DNA of 64,000 nucleotides from Astropecten irregularis (Eukaryota; Echinodermata; Asteroidea; Paxillosida; Astropectinidae). Under the pieces are notes generated by a model, which saw nothing but the letters and a program-made list of their open reading frames with translations, was not told the DNA's origin and did no database searches. Both the position numbers and the translations under genes were made by a program. The stretch is taken from the NCBI GenBank assembly GCA_963971285.1, contig OZ020254.1, positions 8,990,001 through 9,054,000 of the forward strand. The letters are read 5' to 3'. Shown piece by piece: positions 1-15,400 of this stretch; position 1 is the first letter of the stretch, and every line of letters starts with the position of its first letter.

Positions 1-479
1 TCCCCGTTCACGTTGTCGTACTTCTCCGTGTCCTGTCCCGGCGGGAGGTTGACCACGCACTGGAAGAAGTCGAACATCTTCGGGATGGTGCCGCTCCGGA
101 ACAGGTAGTCCAGGAGGTAGGACACAACCACGATGCTGGTCAGGGACACCAGCATGGACAAGGTTTTGTAGGGGAATAGCTGTCCATCTACGGGATTGTA
201 ATACGGATACTTGATGAACGGCGAAATGCCCAGCACCGTGTCGCCGCCTCCCAAGCGCAGTAGGAGGGCCAGCATGTAGCCCACTAACGACCCGTACGTG
301 TTGCACTTGGAGAAATACACCACGCAGAACAGCTGGGGGAACAGGACCACGTAGACAAAGTCCGAGCATAAGAACCAGAGTTCGTAGACGGAGGTGATGA
401 CCAGTCCCAGTATAGTTGCCACGATACCCACTGCAACGATACCGCCACGCATGACCCATAGAAGCTCATTCTCACTAGC
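1..479 (-). CDS. SLC5A7: CHT exon 8, partial (residues 362-520, runs off left edge)
   Basis: The acceptor is TATCAACAG at 480-481. The frame stays open for 159 codons to the window edge. It encodes [20 protein letters not shown], then [20 protein letters not shown], then [20 protein letters not shown], ending around [18 protein letters not shown]. These are the last membrane helices and the start of the cytoplasmic tail. The stop codon and 3' UTR are outside the window. Confidence 0.94.
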
Positions 480-3400
480 CTGTTGATATGAACACACACA
501 AACAAAAAACAGCATTAATAATAATAATAATTTGGGACGCTAATAATCCTTACTCGCAGCTGGGGTGCTGAATTGCGAAGGATGTGGGTACAACAACGAG
601 TAGCAGGCTTTCATGGGCGCCCTTGGCTGCCAGCCAAATCAACCCATATATGATCACGGAGCACAGCCTAAGATCGAAAGTATTTGATTTTTGTGGAGGG
701 AGGAAAACCCGAGAACCCGGAGAAAAAACCTTGGAGCATAGGAGAGAACCAACGCACAACTCTACTCACATATGACCCAAACTGGGATCAAACCCGGGCC
801 ACATTGGTGAGAGGTGAGTCCTAACACACTTGCCACCTAAGCCTCTGTAATGCGTACATACTGTACGAGTTTGCCGAAGGATTTCGGCATGATGCTCATT
901 ACATATTGCAAGGGATTAAAACTAACAAGATTTGACACACAAAAAACAATGAATGTCAAAATCTGATCCATTATACAGCAGTACCTGATGGTAGATAAAC
1001 ATCTCTCGCTTGTATTCTTCTGTTTTTCAAGAGCTTTTTCGATAAAACTGTTAACCATTTGGGGGCTTTGGTTTCCTCCAAACTGATGGGTCTGAAAGCA
1101 GTTACCAAATTGAAACGGCTCAAAACAATGGTAGACTTTTGACTAACCATTGTTAACCTCAAGAGGGCGCCATTCACTGTTCTTCGGATTAAAATTGCAC
1201 AGACATAAATAACCCATAGACCGACAGCGCCCTATTCAAATGCATGGCGGGGTACCGTAATTGTGACGGCACCCGACTATTGCAAAACTATGGGCAAAAA
1301 GAGTTACTTTTACGCACGATTGAATAGAGAGGATTGATTCAAATGGGAAATTCTAGATGAAAACGAATTGGTATCAACTTTAAACCCATTGGAGCATTAG
1401 GCTTACCTCACATACTATTGCACAGTAATATATTTTTCTCAAATAATGGAAAGATTGAATGAAAACTTTTGTGTTTGAAATGTCATCTTGAGAGGGAACT
1501 AGCGCGAGATTACGTGCGCAACTGGCCTCTTTTAGAAACTGTGCGAGATTTTGAAATAAAATCAATTGTTTACGTGCGGCGCGCGCGCCTCGCGTACTGA
1601 GTGACGCGCACTTTGCCCATAGTTTTTTGAGATGGCGTCCGTTTTCAAAATTACGCCCTCTGCTGTCGGTCTATGGGTTATTTATGTCTATGTAAAATTG
1701 GCCTAAAAGTTAAAGAAGCTAAAAGTTAATTGTAAATGTCCTGAATTTAATGTTCACCTCATTATTTGACAAAGCGTGTACAAAAGTTTTCAGGAGAACG
1801 GTAGTTTGCTGCCCTCTATCGACAGCCCGCTCCAAAAGTCTCCCATGATAACCGTATAATAATCAGAGGAAGGCCACAGGAGGATGGCCAGAGTTTTTTA
1901 TTTTTATTGTCATGAAGGAATGCCCTGCTTTTACCTTCTGTCGGATGACCAATTTGTAGATGTTGCGCGTGAACATGGAGCTGGCTGAGAGAATCGAGGA
2001 ATCGGCCGAAGACATGACGGCGGCCGACACGGCCCCCAGACCGATGAAGGACACGACCTGTGGGGTCAAGTACTGAATGACCAACGGCAGTAAAAGGCTG
2101 GTTTGATTATACGGGTTTGTCTTCTCCAGATTCAGGCTTGTGGCATTCCAATCTGCAGAGAGAGAGAGAGAGAGAGAACAGTTATACAGAGATGACAACT
2201 GATCAGAGTCAAGACACAATTTGTCTTAGTGTCCGTGTGGCATCGACAGTGCTATTTTATTTTGTATATTATCATGATTATCATGACTCAACATCATCAT
2301 TGTTGCATTTTACAGGGCATATTTATAGTGATCAATGTCCCTTTCACCTGAAGTTCTACTCCAAATGTACGTTCATTTCAGCATGACATTAATGGTGCAA
2401 CTGAAGCTGCATGGATGCCACATAAACAAACCGTGCTCTGACTTGGTTGGACTAATTAGTGGCCTAAGGGGCAATCGCTAAAATTGCGCCCCTAATTACT
2501 CTACCTTCTGATGCCAATGACAAAAGTAAATCAGACAATTTGAAATTGAAATTTTTCTTTCTTTGTTCAAACTTCATCTGATTAGATTTCCAATAACTTC
2601 AACAGAACAGTTCCTTTTTTGCGGCCCCCCCCCCCCTAAAAAGTGGCGCCCAGGGATCGCCACAGCATAAACTTTGAGCGATTAAACTCAATCGACATGT
2701 GCGGAATATAGTGCTGTCTTTTTCAAAGCGGTGTCCGGTTTTCAAAAGCTCCGAAAATGCACAGCACTATCCTAGAGAACCACATTGCTTAGCAATTAAG
2801 ACTGATTCACAATTTATTAGATTCTTCTTCAGTGCTTCTACTGCTTCATGAAGTCGACCACAGGCATTGACAGGTCCAGAAAAGCCAATAATCAACAGCA
2901 AGAGGTCAACAAATCTAATCAAGTTTAAAAGGGAATGAAAATAAAAAAAAGAAAAAGAAAAAAGAAAACGGCAAGAGAGAACTGAAGTGGGAAACAGAAC
3001 AACTTTGTCTCACCTGTACTCGCTCCGATAGCACCAATGAGAATTGAAGGGATGGCCATTGAAATGCATCCAATGGCAGCAACAAAAGACAAAGCTTGAG
3101 CCCTCTCTGCCGTCTTGGAGGAGAGCACACGCTGGAAGTACACTTGCCATGGTATACCACCAAACACCTGCCAGACAAAACAAACGCCAATTAATAGAAG
3201 ATAGTAATAAACTGCTGCAAACTGCTCATCAGCCAAAACATTTATCAAATGCTTGGATTAAGGAGGGCCTGACGCATTTTAATCCTTGAAGGATCTTTTC
3301 AGCCTTGAGAAAGATCCTGCTAGGATCAAAACGCGTCAGGGCCTTCTAACTCCAAGCAATTAATAGAGGATTAGTTTCCTTTTCGACTTCTGACAGTTTA

Positions 3401-6400
3401 AACAAATTTCAAAGCATAATTTTTCTTTTATCGTCCAAATTATAGGACCGTATTAACATTAACAAATTCATTTTTACAGTACCTATTTAAGACTAACAAA
3501 GCGCTTACCGATACAAAAAATACATTGAACAACTTTAATTACATCATACATGATTGTGTACAACAACATAAACACAGAACAATGATTATGATACTAAACT
3601 AGAGACTCAATTTAAAGAAATATGAAGATAAATGACAAATGTACGTACAAATAACACATGTGGGTCCTGTGATATCAAATTAAAAGAGACGAGCCTTAAA
3701 TAGTTTCTCTTGACATTACAGTTAGGACCTTATCAACGGTACCATTCATGCGAATTCTTCGGTCTTTCTTTTTATTTCCACTTGTACATCTACTGTGTTG
3801 TTCTCTTCAGTAGAGTGGTGTGAACGTTGACCTCATTCATGTCAACCACAAAATGCGAGAATGTCGTGATGAACGTCAAAATTGTACATTTTGCGTCCTC
3901 GACTCATTCAGACAATGTTGGTGAAGACTTGACGCATGCGCAAAGACTCGGTTTGACGCAATCACGTATCAGTCGAAGTAGTCAACGTGGAAAGCAAACG
4001 CTTCCTAATGTCTATGTTACATCCGTAAATATAATATAATATCGGACATTTATATTGCGCAGCTACTATAAGAAAATACTCTACTGCGCATTACAAATTT
4101 ATTATTATCCCTGGTCATCGGGCAATAATTTACATTCCTGAAACTATCTTAACTCCCTGGGGAGTATACAGCCCTGGCTGCCGTATTCAGCGCATAGAGG
4201 CTAATCAAACCACAAAGCCATCTCTATCCTCACAGGTACCTATTTACACCTGGGTGAAGAGGAGCAATATGTGAAAAAGCGTCTTGCCCAAGGACGTAAA
4301 CACCACTAACCCATGGCTGGATTCGAATCCACAATCTGTAGACTGACCACAAGACTTTAAGTTCAACACACCAGACCACGAGTCAGCTAGTCCACAGCCC
4401 CCTCCCCCAACAAACATGTACATCTACTTATAAAAGCTTCATTAACGCCATTGATGACTTCTCCTACCTAAAAACTCAATAAAGTGCAGAGTAATTCCAC
4501 ACCTACCGCAGAGACAGCTGCAAATGTGAACTCATTAGGACAATGATTAATACGTTTGCAAATGCAATTGCGGACCCCATCGCAAATCATGGCGAGGAAA
4601 TGGATGCTGGACTTACGAGTAGTAAAGCGGAGTCCACCCACACTCCCGCAAAGGTCGGGTCCCACACCCCGAGCCACCTGGTGGCCGTTAATCCTATGGG
4701 ATCCACGGCTTCGTTGGTCAGCGCAAATGGAATGCAGACCCACTATAAGCACCAAAAAATAAAACACAAAAATGACAAATGAGTTATTGTTTCATGATAC
4801 CTGGGGCCAAATTGGCAAAGCTACTATAAAGTGTGGCAAAATTAGCTGAGAAAACTTTAGACAGAAACCAATCAATACAACATGAACATATCCTAGTTTT
4901 TTTTAACAAGGAGTAATTTCTATGCTAAGCAAATTTCTGCATGCTTAATAAGCGAAGCCCAATTTCACGGTTTTGCGTACCATAAGCGTATAGATTCAAC
5001 GCTTACCAGGACAGAAGCAAGAAATTCTGTGCTTACAAGATCCTATATTATCATGAATTAGCAAGGAATTTTCAGTCCTGCGTGTCCATAGTTAGCAATT
5101 TCCCAAGTGTGGGCAGCCATACAGAACATTTTACCATGGTGATAATAACTAAGGATTTCTTGCTTACTCGGCTAGCATAGAAATTGGACGCAAGCCAAGT
5201 ATTAAACATTGAATGAAAATCATGAGCGCCGAATTCTACGGTAAGCAGAACCATGAAATTGGACCCAGGCCTGCGGCAAAATTGGCCCTCAGTACTGAGA
5301 TAATGTTATTAGTGCAGTTAAAGCACTGGAGAAGATTACCAGCTAAAAAATGGCAGGTAGTGCAGGGTTTAATAGGGACTGGTATCCCGTTCCGATTCAC
5401 GCCGGCGGTTGAATGTGCTTAGAGTCATGATCAGAGACAGATTTGTCTACGTGTCTGACTGCTGTGAAAGCAATTTGCGCTGGCAAAACACCCAGGAAAT
5501 TTGAGACAAAGTCACAAACAAACTGATTTTCGGAGATTATGCAGTGCGTGGCAATTACTTTTATACTAATAGTCCTGCAAATATCACAGTTTGAATGTAA
5601 GCCTATGAAAAAAAATGTCTAAAGGAATCAAAACTGCTAAGAATGAGAAAGGAAATTGAATTATCAAACACAATCATTTGAGAATGTTCCATTGAAAATG
5701 ATATCAATGTGAGAACCGTAAAATTGCATTACGATCACTTGGTTTTTGTAACCAGATAACATGAACCGGCCTGATGCCCACAAGGATCGGAATTTGAGTT
5801 TCAGCCCCCGAGTCTAGCCCAACTAGGAAAGCATAATTATCTGCTCTCACACATACATTTTGTAAACCGGGGGAGTATACATGGGAAACGAACGGCCGAG
5901 CCAGGGTCCTTATGCAAAACTGATAAGAAACAGAAGACCTGACACCTTTTCAAGATTGCAACCCGAAAAGCTAATTTGCGAAATGCGCATACACGTCGTC
6001 CATGTCGGGTTACAAGACCTTGCCCGACCGCCGGCAATACGATATGGCCAAGACTTGGGAAATCAGAAAAACAAAAAAAGAAAGAAAGAAAGGAAAGGGC
6101 AGGATAAAGAGAGAAACTCTTGCCACTTACCAGGCCAATAAATATGCAGATGAGTTGGACAACATCGGTGTAGGCGACCGAGTATAGACCGCCGAAGAAT
6201 GTGTAGAAGACCGCAATGCAGGCCGAAACAATCACGGAGATGCTCATGTCCAGCTCAAGCACCACGCTAATGGTTGACCCTGTCCATGAGAGAAAGAAGA
6301 ACAGTGCCAGCCGCTTGTAAAAAAAAAGGGCATTCTTGGAAAAACAAAGCTACAAATTACATCCATCAATATTCATTTACACACATACAGTAGGAACATT

Positions 6401-9400
6401 TCAGCGTGTGGGTAGCCAATTCACTATTGGGCTCAGAAATAGTCAGTGGACTGTGTGAAACTGAGTCCAGGGCATGGTGTTGGCCAGTGGGGAGTCTGGG
6501 CATCTTTTGTATAGTTTCCCTGTTTGCTATTTTTGAACACCAAATGAGTTTTGTAAGCACTTGACTCTGTGCATACCAATGAGCACTCTATCAGCTGAGC
6601 TGATCAAATTCCACAACAACAAAAATGAAATCTTGGGAAAAATCCCCCTCCTCCTTAGAAATGACCACACAAAAAAAAGACACAAAAAATTACAAAACCT
6701 TGAAAGATGCTATGGATAAAAACAAGACACTATAAAAAAAAGACACTTCATGAAATTTGTTGTTCATTTCAATCTCTAGCAGATTCCAATGGCACTCTAC
6801 TGTCCTGACTGTTGTTGTCATTTTAAACTAAAACAAACCCTTCTCCAATGAAATCTGCAGCTTCCTAATGCTCTCAGTGCCATTTTCTTGGTAGCCATTT
6901 ATTCTGAATAATTTGCATCCACTTAACCCATCGAGCACTCGGGAAATAGTATCATGTCACGTATGACCTTCTTTTTTTTTCCATTCTCTCTCTCTCTCAA
7001 GTAGAGTCCCTTTATCATTGATACAGGAGGTTCAAAAGTTGGATACTGACAAAATGGCCGATTATGAATTGGGGCACACAGGGTAAATTGGCCAATACTA
7101 TTAATGTTCACACTCTCATACCAAGTACGCATGGTGACCTGCCAAAGTGCGTTCAGATTCTGATGCTGTCACTTCATCACTCTCTTAAAACATGAAAGGT
7201 ATTCTGAGAGCTAATTGGCCATCATGAAAAATATACTGCCCTCTCAAACAGGAAGAATCTTCTTTAAGGACTCCCTATAGGCCTTACCGAGTGCATTCAA
7301 TATGGCTGCCGTCCAAAACAGCTCCCCCGTGAGGGCTGGAATGAAGAGAAGTCCTCCCATACGGGAGCCGTACTTCAACTGGAAGGGGTCCAGCATGGTG
7401 ACGTAACCCTGAGATCGCATGGCTTTAGCAAAGAGCAGGCCACCTGTTAGGAGAGACAGAGTCAGGGAGCTAGACTTTGAACGGAACTTGACTGGAATAA
7501 ATGCTCAGATATTATTATTATTATTATTATTAGACTGAATCAGTGGGTGACTTAATAATATGTCTAATAAAACAATTTGTAGACAAAACAAGTAACAAAG
7601 TGCTGCAAACAGCTCATCAGCCAAAATAATGACCTGAAATTGATAAAATGCTTGGAGTGACACATTTTGATCCTAGCAGGATCTTTATCTTTTTATATTT
7701 TTAGCTTTCAATAAAGATTCTGCTAGGATCAAAACGTGTCAGGCCCTCCTAATTCCAAGCAAAATTCTTATAGTTAGGAGGGCCTGACGTTTCGATCCAA
7801 GCAAGATCTTTCTCAAAGCTTGAGAAAGATCCTGCGCTAGGATCGAAACATCAGGCCCTCCTAACTATAAGCATTTTATATATTTCAGGTCATTATTTTT
7901 GTTGATGAGCAGTTTGTAGCAGTTTATTACTTGTATTGAATGTTAGGTTTGTTTGTTTGTTTTGGGGTTGTTGGTTTAGTACCTATGGAAACTGCCATTA
8001 TACAGATTAACATTTCAGCAAAAATTTTTGTTTTGACAATGTTTGAGATTCTGTATAAAGAAAGAAGCTTTTACATTGCTTTTATACTATCATTTCCATC
8101 ATTGTCAGAGTTTTCCCAGTCCTGAGACCCCAACCAAATTATTTTTCCTGTTATCAAATCAAAAAAACGTTTCGGAAGAGGACTAATTCATACCAGGGGT
8201 AAGCAATTAATGTGGTGGCTAAGGCCTAGACTATACGCCGTGCTACTGCCGTGCCAAACTCAAATGATTCAATTTCGGCACGGCAATAGCACAGCGTTTA
8301 GTGTGAATTTGGCTCGGCAAAATAAGTTCGGCATGGCAAGCTCTTTGGCTTGACAGGGTCTGCCATGCTATCGGTATTCGGAACGGCAGTGGCGCGACAA
8401 TTTTGATTAAGTTGGGCATATACATGTTGCACTACTGCCGTGCTATTGCTGCACTCATTTGATAATAAGTTTGGCAACGGCAGTAGCACGGCGTCTAGTC
8501 TTGGCCTAAGAGTTACATGTGGTAAGCCAATACTTGCAAATGTACAAATGCACACAACCGGCAGACAAGGGTAAAAAAAGAAGACAATAGCAAACCTAGA
8601 ATCAAGCTAGCTGCATATCCCCATGGTGCCTGGGTCCATATCAACCCATACTCAGGCTTGAAGACGTACTCTGCTGTTCCATTGATGTAACCTCCTCCCA
8701 CCCACGTAGCTGAGGAAAAAAGAAAGAAAGAATACAGACAAAATGATTAATGATACAAAAAAGCGAGTTCTTGATCATCGGAACTAATCAGCAGTCTAAG
8801 AAAATAAATATCGAGAACATCACTGTGAGTGACCAACTGCTAGATGCCTTGGATGTATCTCTCCAAAAGAAAGAGCCAAAATGTGTGAGACATATTAATG
8901 AAAGAAATGATAAGATCTGGAGCCAATTTCATGTAGCTGCTAAACACAAAAATTTGCTTAGCACAAAAATGGCTCGCCCAATAAAACAAACCACCATTCA
9001 TCTGATATTCATGGTCAGTGAACAACAGTCAAAGATTAATCACAAGCAAGACACAACACATGGAGATCTGGTTGTTAACCCTGTTTTTATGCAGACAGAA
9101 ATGTCATGCTTAGCAAATTTTTGTGCTAAGCAGCGCTGTGAAATTGGCCCCACGACTAAAGATGAGGCAAGCTATCATGTGTGCTCCACACAATAATTAG
9201 AAACTTCAAACGACATACTGTACAGTCCTATCCTTTGACATTACCACGATGACAAACAGACAACACCCCTGAGCTTTCCCAAAAAAAATCATCATAGACA
9301 TTTTGGTTTCATTACATGAAATCCTTTCCATCAGTTCCAACAAATTTGTATGGGAATCCATACAAATTTAATGCGTACTTCAATCACCAAGTATGCGATT

Positions 9401-12400
9401 AATTTTCAGAGCTGCGGGGAGCCGGAGACTTCCATCCGTTTGTCCGTGCACAGGGGCTGGGCCGAGAGTTGAAAGGGTCAGATATGTGTAGGCAAACATG
9501 GTTGGAAATCATCCAATCCAATCAATTATTCAGGGAACCGATCTCCCCGAAAGGACGAAAATAGAGATTTTGTTTTCCTTCTCAAAATTTTTGATGAAAA
9601 AGAAAATGAAGTCGATTGCAACGGGCATGGGAGGGTTGACATTTAAATATTATTTTGTGAAATTTTCAGAGTCAGTTATGAAGTACAGAGTGGCAATAGG
9701 AGACGTGAAATAATAGTTGTCTAATCAAGCTATCTATTGGATCAATCAATTTTGACTAAATTGTTGGTTTATAACTTTGTTTAAAATGTTATCACAGCTG
9801 TTTTTGTTTTTATTTCTAGAGGTTGGATACGACAACGGAAGCAGACAATTCAGTCCAGCAAAAATAAACATATTACAGATTTGAAGTAGTAATCAGAGCT
9901 AACATTATAACGTATACACCCACACATGCCTCGTTTATTTGACAAAATCATACCACACTTCACATTGTTAATAAAATGCGCTTTCATTAACTTGGGAAGA
10001 ATTTGATCAAACGTGAAGCACTTGATATCATCGGCCGAATAATGTTAAATGTGAAATTCATTACAGCTTAATAACTATTGCTTTAAAATGAACCTCACAT
10101 GATGGCCGATAAATATACGGACGATTAGTTGTCAAGTAATATTTACATCAATTTTCCTTTCTATTTTTCAAGTTGACAGTCTAACTCTTGTACAGAAGCT
10201 GAAAAGGGGGCAAGATTATTTGAAAATTCTGGTCTCAAACCACATAAAATTTACAGATTACGGCTGTCATATCATAAGGATTTTGTAGAAGTACTCATCG
10301 GTGATGAAAAAGCACTGGCGGCCTGCACAAGTGGAAACCGGTGAGATTTTGGAAGGAAATGATGATGCATGTTCGCTATGGCCCAATCAGTAAAGGGCAG
10401 GTACGGTGTGTGTGTGAGTGTTGCCACTTACGAAGGCACTCATCTTTACTGGCCGTCAGAGGCCGGCGGTGCAAAACAGTCACGAGTACCACTCCATCTG
10501 TCCATCTGTCTGAATATATACATCAACTGTTCTCCGACAATTCTTTTCAAGTCTTGTAGTCTAGTCTTTTCTTTCCTGCAAGGATCGAAATGCCTGTCGA
10601 GCCTTTGTAACTCTGAGCGATTTTCCTTTGTCTAGAATCATACCAAAAGGTTGTTGACTCATTGACAGCAGGCGGTTCCATCTACAAATGACATTTACAC
10701 TGTAAACATCACAAAGGTCCAAAATATAAGAAAAGAAATGCTGTAAGGACACAAGCATCTATAACCTTGACCTGGTTAGTTACCTTTGAATTCCAGCATG
10801 TATATATTTGCATTGGTTGTTTACACATCCCATTTTGGACTATAAAGGATAACAAGACCTTCAGTTATTGTGAATAACGTTTTCACTATGGCACAAATAT
10901 ACATGTATCTAGTCAAGTATTAAGTATCACATTTCAAAATGACAGATGAGTACTGATTACAGTCCAACACTAATTAACAAACTAATTAACAGTAAAAAAA
11001 TGTTCTTCCATGGATATTTTTATTCAACAAGAAGAAAGGTCTTGGCATAGTAAACAGTATGGGTTTACCCTCAAACTAAAAGTTAGGAGGGCCTGAACAT
11101 CATGATCTGAACCTCATGCCTCCTACATTATTAACTCCAAGCATTTTAATATATTTCAGGTCATTAGTATGATTAATGAGCAGTTTGCACCAGTTCATTA
11201 CTTGTATCAATTGACTCAAACTACACATGTTTTGTTCTCTGTCACTTTTTGATCTTTTGCAAGCTGCTTTAATACGTAAATGTACACATGATGTAAATGG
11301 CACCTCCAAGAAATCCTGTATGCTCAAGTGCTGTAGACTTTGTTTTTTCATGGAGCTTAAAGTGTAATGTTTGTTGAAGCTTATCTGTCTGCATGTTTTT
11401 CAGAGCGAGTACTTAAAGGAGTGAATATCATTTACCAGGAATCCATTTTGTTTTTTGAACAATTACAATATGCACGTATTTGGGGATTACTGAATCTTTT
11501 AACAGATTAGATAAACACTAAAATGTGAAACCCCTCCATTGTTTTTAAAAGCAAAACACCAATAGTGTGCACACCAATGCTAACCACACTGCCTTGGAAT
11601 CTATGAAATGATTCTCGAGTCTTTGAGTACACAGTTAATCCAACATCATTTACTGAGCCATTAGCAAGGTACATAACCAGCATATCACAATGGAAGCCTG
11701 CATGGACGTTTATGACTACAATTTTACCAATTATTCGCTTATTTTTCTTTTCAAGGTAAGCGTTCTGGTCTTTTGACATTACAGACCTCCATCTATGTAC
11801 GTGCAGCTTCCAAAAGAAAACCAATCCAGGTATTCTCTTATTTTGAAGGATCATGAGTTGGGAAAGACGACCACGACACAATGGTATTTACTGAAAATAG
11901 AACTGAAGTAGACTTGACGGAGGCATTTGTTGGTACAATTTTTCCATGAAATGTCAAATCCATTATGCAAACGTGTAGATACGGTTACAATGGGAATTTG
12001 GTCGAATTCCGCAAAACTGGGGAAGATAAAATTGATTTGTAGACAAACCAGACAAGCTAATATTAAAAACAAACACGCTAATTTTATATGCAGCACCAAA
12101 ACTAAAATTGGAAGAATTAACATGGCCTGTATGATTGACACACGATATGATTGACATTGTATAATTATAGAGCAAGGACGATATAATCTGGTACAAATGT
12201 TATAATGCATAACTCTGTATATTAACATCTGGTATACCCGGACTTGCAGGAGCTTGCCAAAGAACTCACTTTGTGAGTAGATTAACTGGATTACGGTAAT
12301 ACTGTACTACTGTCAGGGTACAAAGTTTCAAATTTGTCCTTGTGGTTCAGAAGTGTGGCACACAGTATTTCTCTGTCTTACTTGTCTAACTTATGTACTC

Positions 12401-15400
12401 ACTTCGTATCAATCAAGCAAAGTGAGACTCTAATCTTCTGATAATGAACTTCTGTCTATTCCTACTTGGTCAAAATCTTTCAGAGATCTATTATTTTCTA
12501 AAGCTGGTTCCAAACTGTGGAACTCTATCCCCATCAACATTAGGAATGCTCTTTCTGTCACGATATTCAGGAAACGACTTCAAACATTTTTCTTCTCGTA
12601 AACCGTGTCTTTGTCTTTTTGTTTGTCTGAATATTTTGTACAGCCCTTTGATCTTTTTGTAAAGGCACTTTATAAATTATGCCCGTTAATCATTTATCAT
12701 TGTTGCAGTGCCATGCTGAGATATGAAATTTTGATGTTCTGAAACAAGACAATGAATAATGAGAAATCGGTGATGAAAAAAAAAACAAAGGAAAAAGTTT
12801 TAATTATGAGAGAAACAAGTTTGATAAAGATCCTACTAGGATTGTAACGGCAGGCCCTCCAAACTTCACGTAATTTTAACAAATTGCAGTACATACTTAT
12901 TTAGTTGTATCCAGGTAAATAGAGCAATAGCACTCCACACTGGGCTATAATGAGCTATAAACGGACGCTCAAAAAAAATGACGTCACTCGACTACCACAC
13001 AGGATCTCGGACGAGATGTGTCAAATTTAGCAAAGTATCCACACACATCTCTCTCAACACAACAAATACAAACACACTTGCCAGACAGCCAAGTATTATT
13101 TTCTAATTAAAAGTGACGTCAAAGATAGTGGAGGAGGGGAGGGGTGGGGGGGGGGGGCAATATTGAATGATCTCATTTACCAAATCATTCCAGGAAATGA
13201 TGGATATAGTGTAATATGAAGCTCTTTCACACTGTCTGTGTCAATGTCAACACGGTCATTTCGTTGGTCAGTAACCGCCCGCTAAACTTCCTTTTTTTTT
13301 CTTCATTTCCGCATTTAATAATAAAACCACTTCCTTTGTAATACTCCTCTGACTTTAATAAGGAAAGTGATGTCACTGTGTGAGATCACTAATATCCATT
13401 ATAAAATCTAGGGAGTCCATTGGCCAGGGGGGAATAACGTAACCATATAGCCGGGCTATAGCTGCTATGGAGATTTGACGTAATATACCACAGACGCGTT
13501 GGTGTGGGCTGGCCGAGTGCACTATTGGTTTGCAACATCCAATTAGGTAAACCACATTAGCTGTGCGTGTGCGGTGGCTTCACTCTCCGCAGCCAATGAA
13601 ATTATCCAAATTGTTTCACTGAGATGTAGTCAATGGGTGAGGCCAGGCATTGGGGGTGGGAGGAGGGGGGGGATGTGGGGGAGGGGGGGGGGGGGGGGCT
13701 TCTGAACTGACACTCCCTGTGGGCCTCAAATTTTAGCTGGCAATCAAGACAACCGAGCTACAGACATGTACCATACACACCGAGGGCAGAAATACCCATC
13801 TAGCTCAAAGTTTCTACGTACATTACGGCTCGATTTCACCATTCACGGAGCTTTCTCATTTATCGTGCTATTTTATTTTCATCAGTTGTCAGTATCGCCA
13901 CGGTAATTTGTGACATTTGCTAGGCAATTAGAGTTAATGTGCATTTTAAGCTCATTCTTGCCGAACGGTCAAGCGGTGAGGATTTCACATTGATATAAAA
14001 CAAAATGGAAAGAAAATCAACTACTGTACTATTACTATCAAACTCACACAAAGCTGGGTGGCACTGGACTTGCGCACGGTTTATCAGATACAGAAAAACC
14101 AGTCCCTCCAATTGTAGCATTTTAACAGATGGACTTGGGCAAAAACAGTTAGAACACCATCATCAGGCCAGCAATATTTGTCACTGGATATCACAAAATA
14201 AACCTTAACTTGGTCCACCTTTAATTTTATAAGTGCATGAAAAAGAACACGTTCACCTGTTTATATAGGAATCTATCACTCCACACACCTGTATCAAGAC
14301 AGCACAAGGACATCTCAGTATATAGGAAGAACATCTCCAATGTTCAGTAATTTGGATTGTGAAAAATTATTTATTTAAAGGTAATATCATACTTTGGTGT
14401 TTGTCAAAGAAATGCAGATTCATGGGCAAAACTAAGGAAGAAACAGGAACAGTCATCTGTGTATTTTCCAGTCCCATACGGTGCCCAATTGTTGGGAAAA
14501 CAGTGAAAAACGGCCACAGTGTTTTAAAAATAATTTCTTTAAAAGATCAAAATTGCCTTTGTTCATTGGTTTTACTCTTTTCTGGATAAAAACAGCATTT
14601 CAGGCAGATAAATTGTAACGGTATGTTTCTACTATCACCATCTTTATATCCTGTAAGTTATAAAAAACTGTAACCATTTCTCTTTCGGTATGCTACCAAA
14701 GTATGATACTTTGAATAGTACCTAATATTATACCTTTAAAGGTACAGTTATACATGTACCCCTATACTAATAGGTGTAATACATCTGAACAAAAACTGAA
14801 TTTAAAAGCCTAGCTGATAAAAAGATAACAATACCAGTAAACAACAAATTGTAGCCAGCTAAAATAATAAACAGCGTACAAAAGCAGTTGGTTTCCACTG
14901 TGTACAAGGAGGCACTATTAAAATTACAACCACCATGCTTTATCTGCTAGCTCTGACCATATGGATTTAGCGTCCTCATAAAGTGGGAACCGTATGGTGC
15001 TGGAAATTTCATAGATAACTATTTCTATATCTTTCTTGATATTTTTGCCCATGAATCTGCATTTCTAAAACAAAACCCAACATATGAAGCTACCTTTAGG
15101 TTTGGCCTCTGTTTGACAACAAGATGGCATTATTGTACTGGCAAAATGAAATGTACATGTACATGTACATTTATAACTTGTTAAATTGTCTTCGTTCACA
15201 CCAAACTGTAAAAAGAAAAAACATCCTGAAAGAAACAAAACACAAGCAAAACCAAAAAAAAACAAAAAAAACCAAAGATAATAATCGCAGCGAAGGTGTT
15301 CAAAAAATGGATCGGGATTATTATTTCTTTAAGGGTATTAGAACCACGCCAATATTAAACAAATACTGGATAACGTTGTGATATGGGTAGTGTGCGTCGT

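Noticed and set aside
7586-7936. Repeats with spacer-like intervals, considered as a CRISPR array
   Set aside because: The units are inverted, not direct, and the window is eukaryotic.
11851-12228. 125-codon minus-strand ORF
   Set aside because: Overlaps another open frame of similar length on the same strand and one on the other; composition typical of A+T-rich non-coding DNA.
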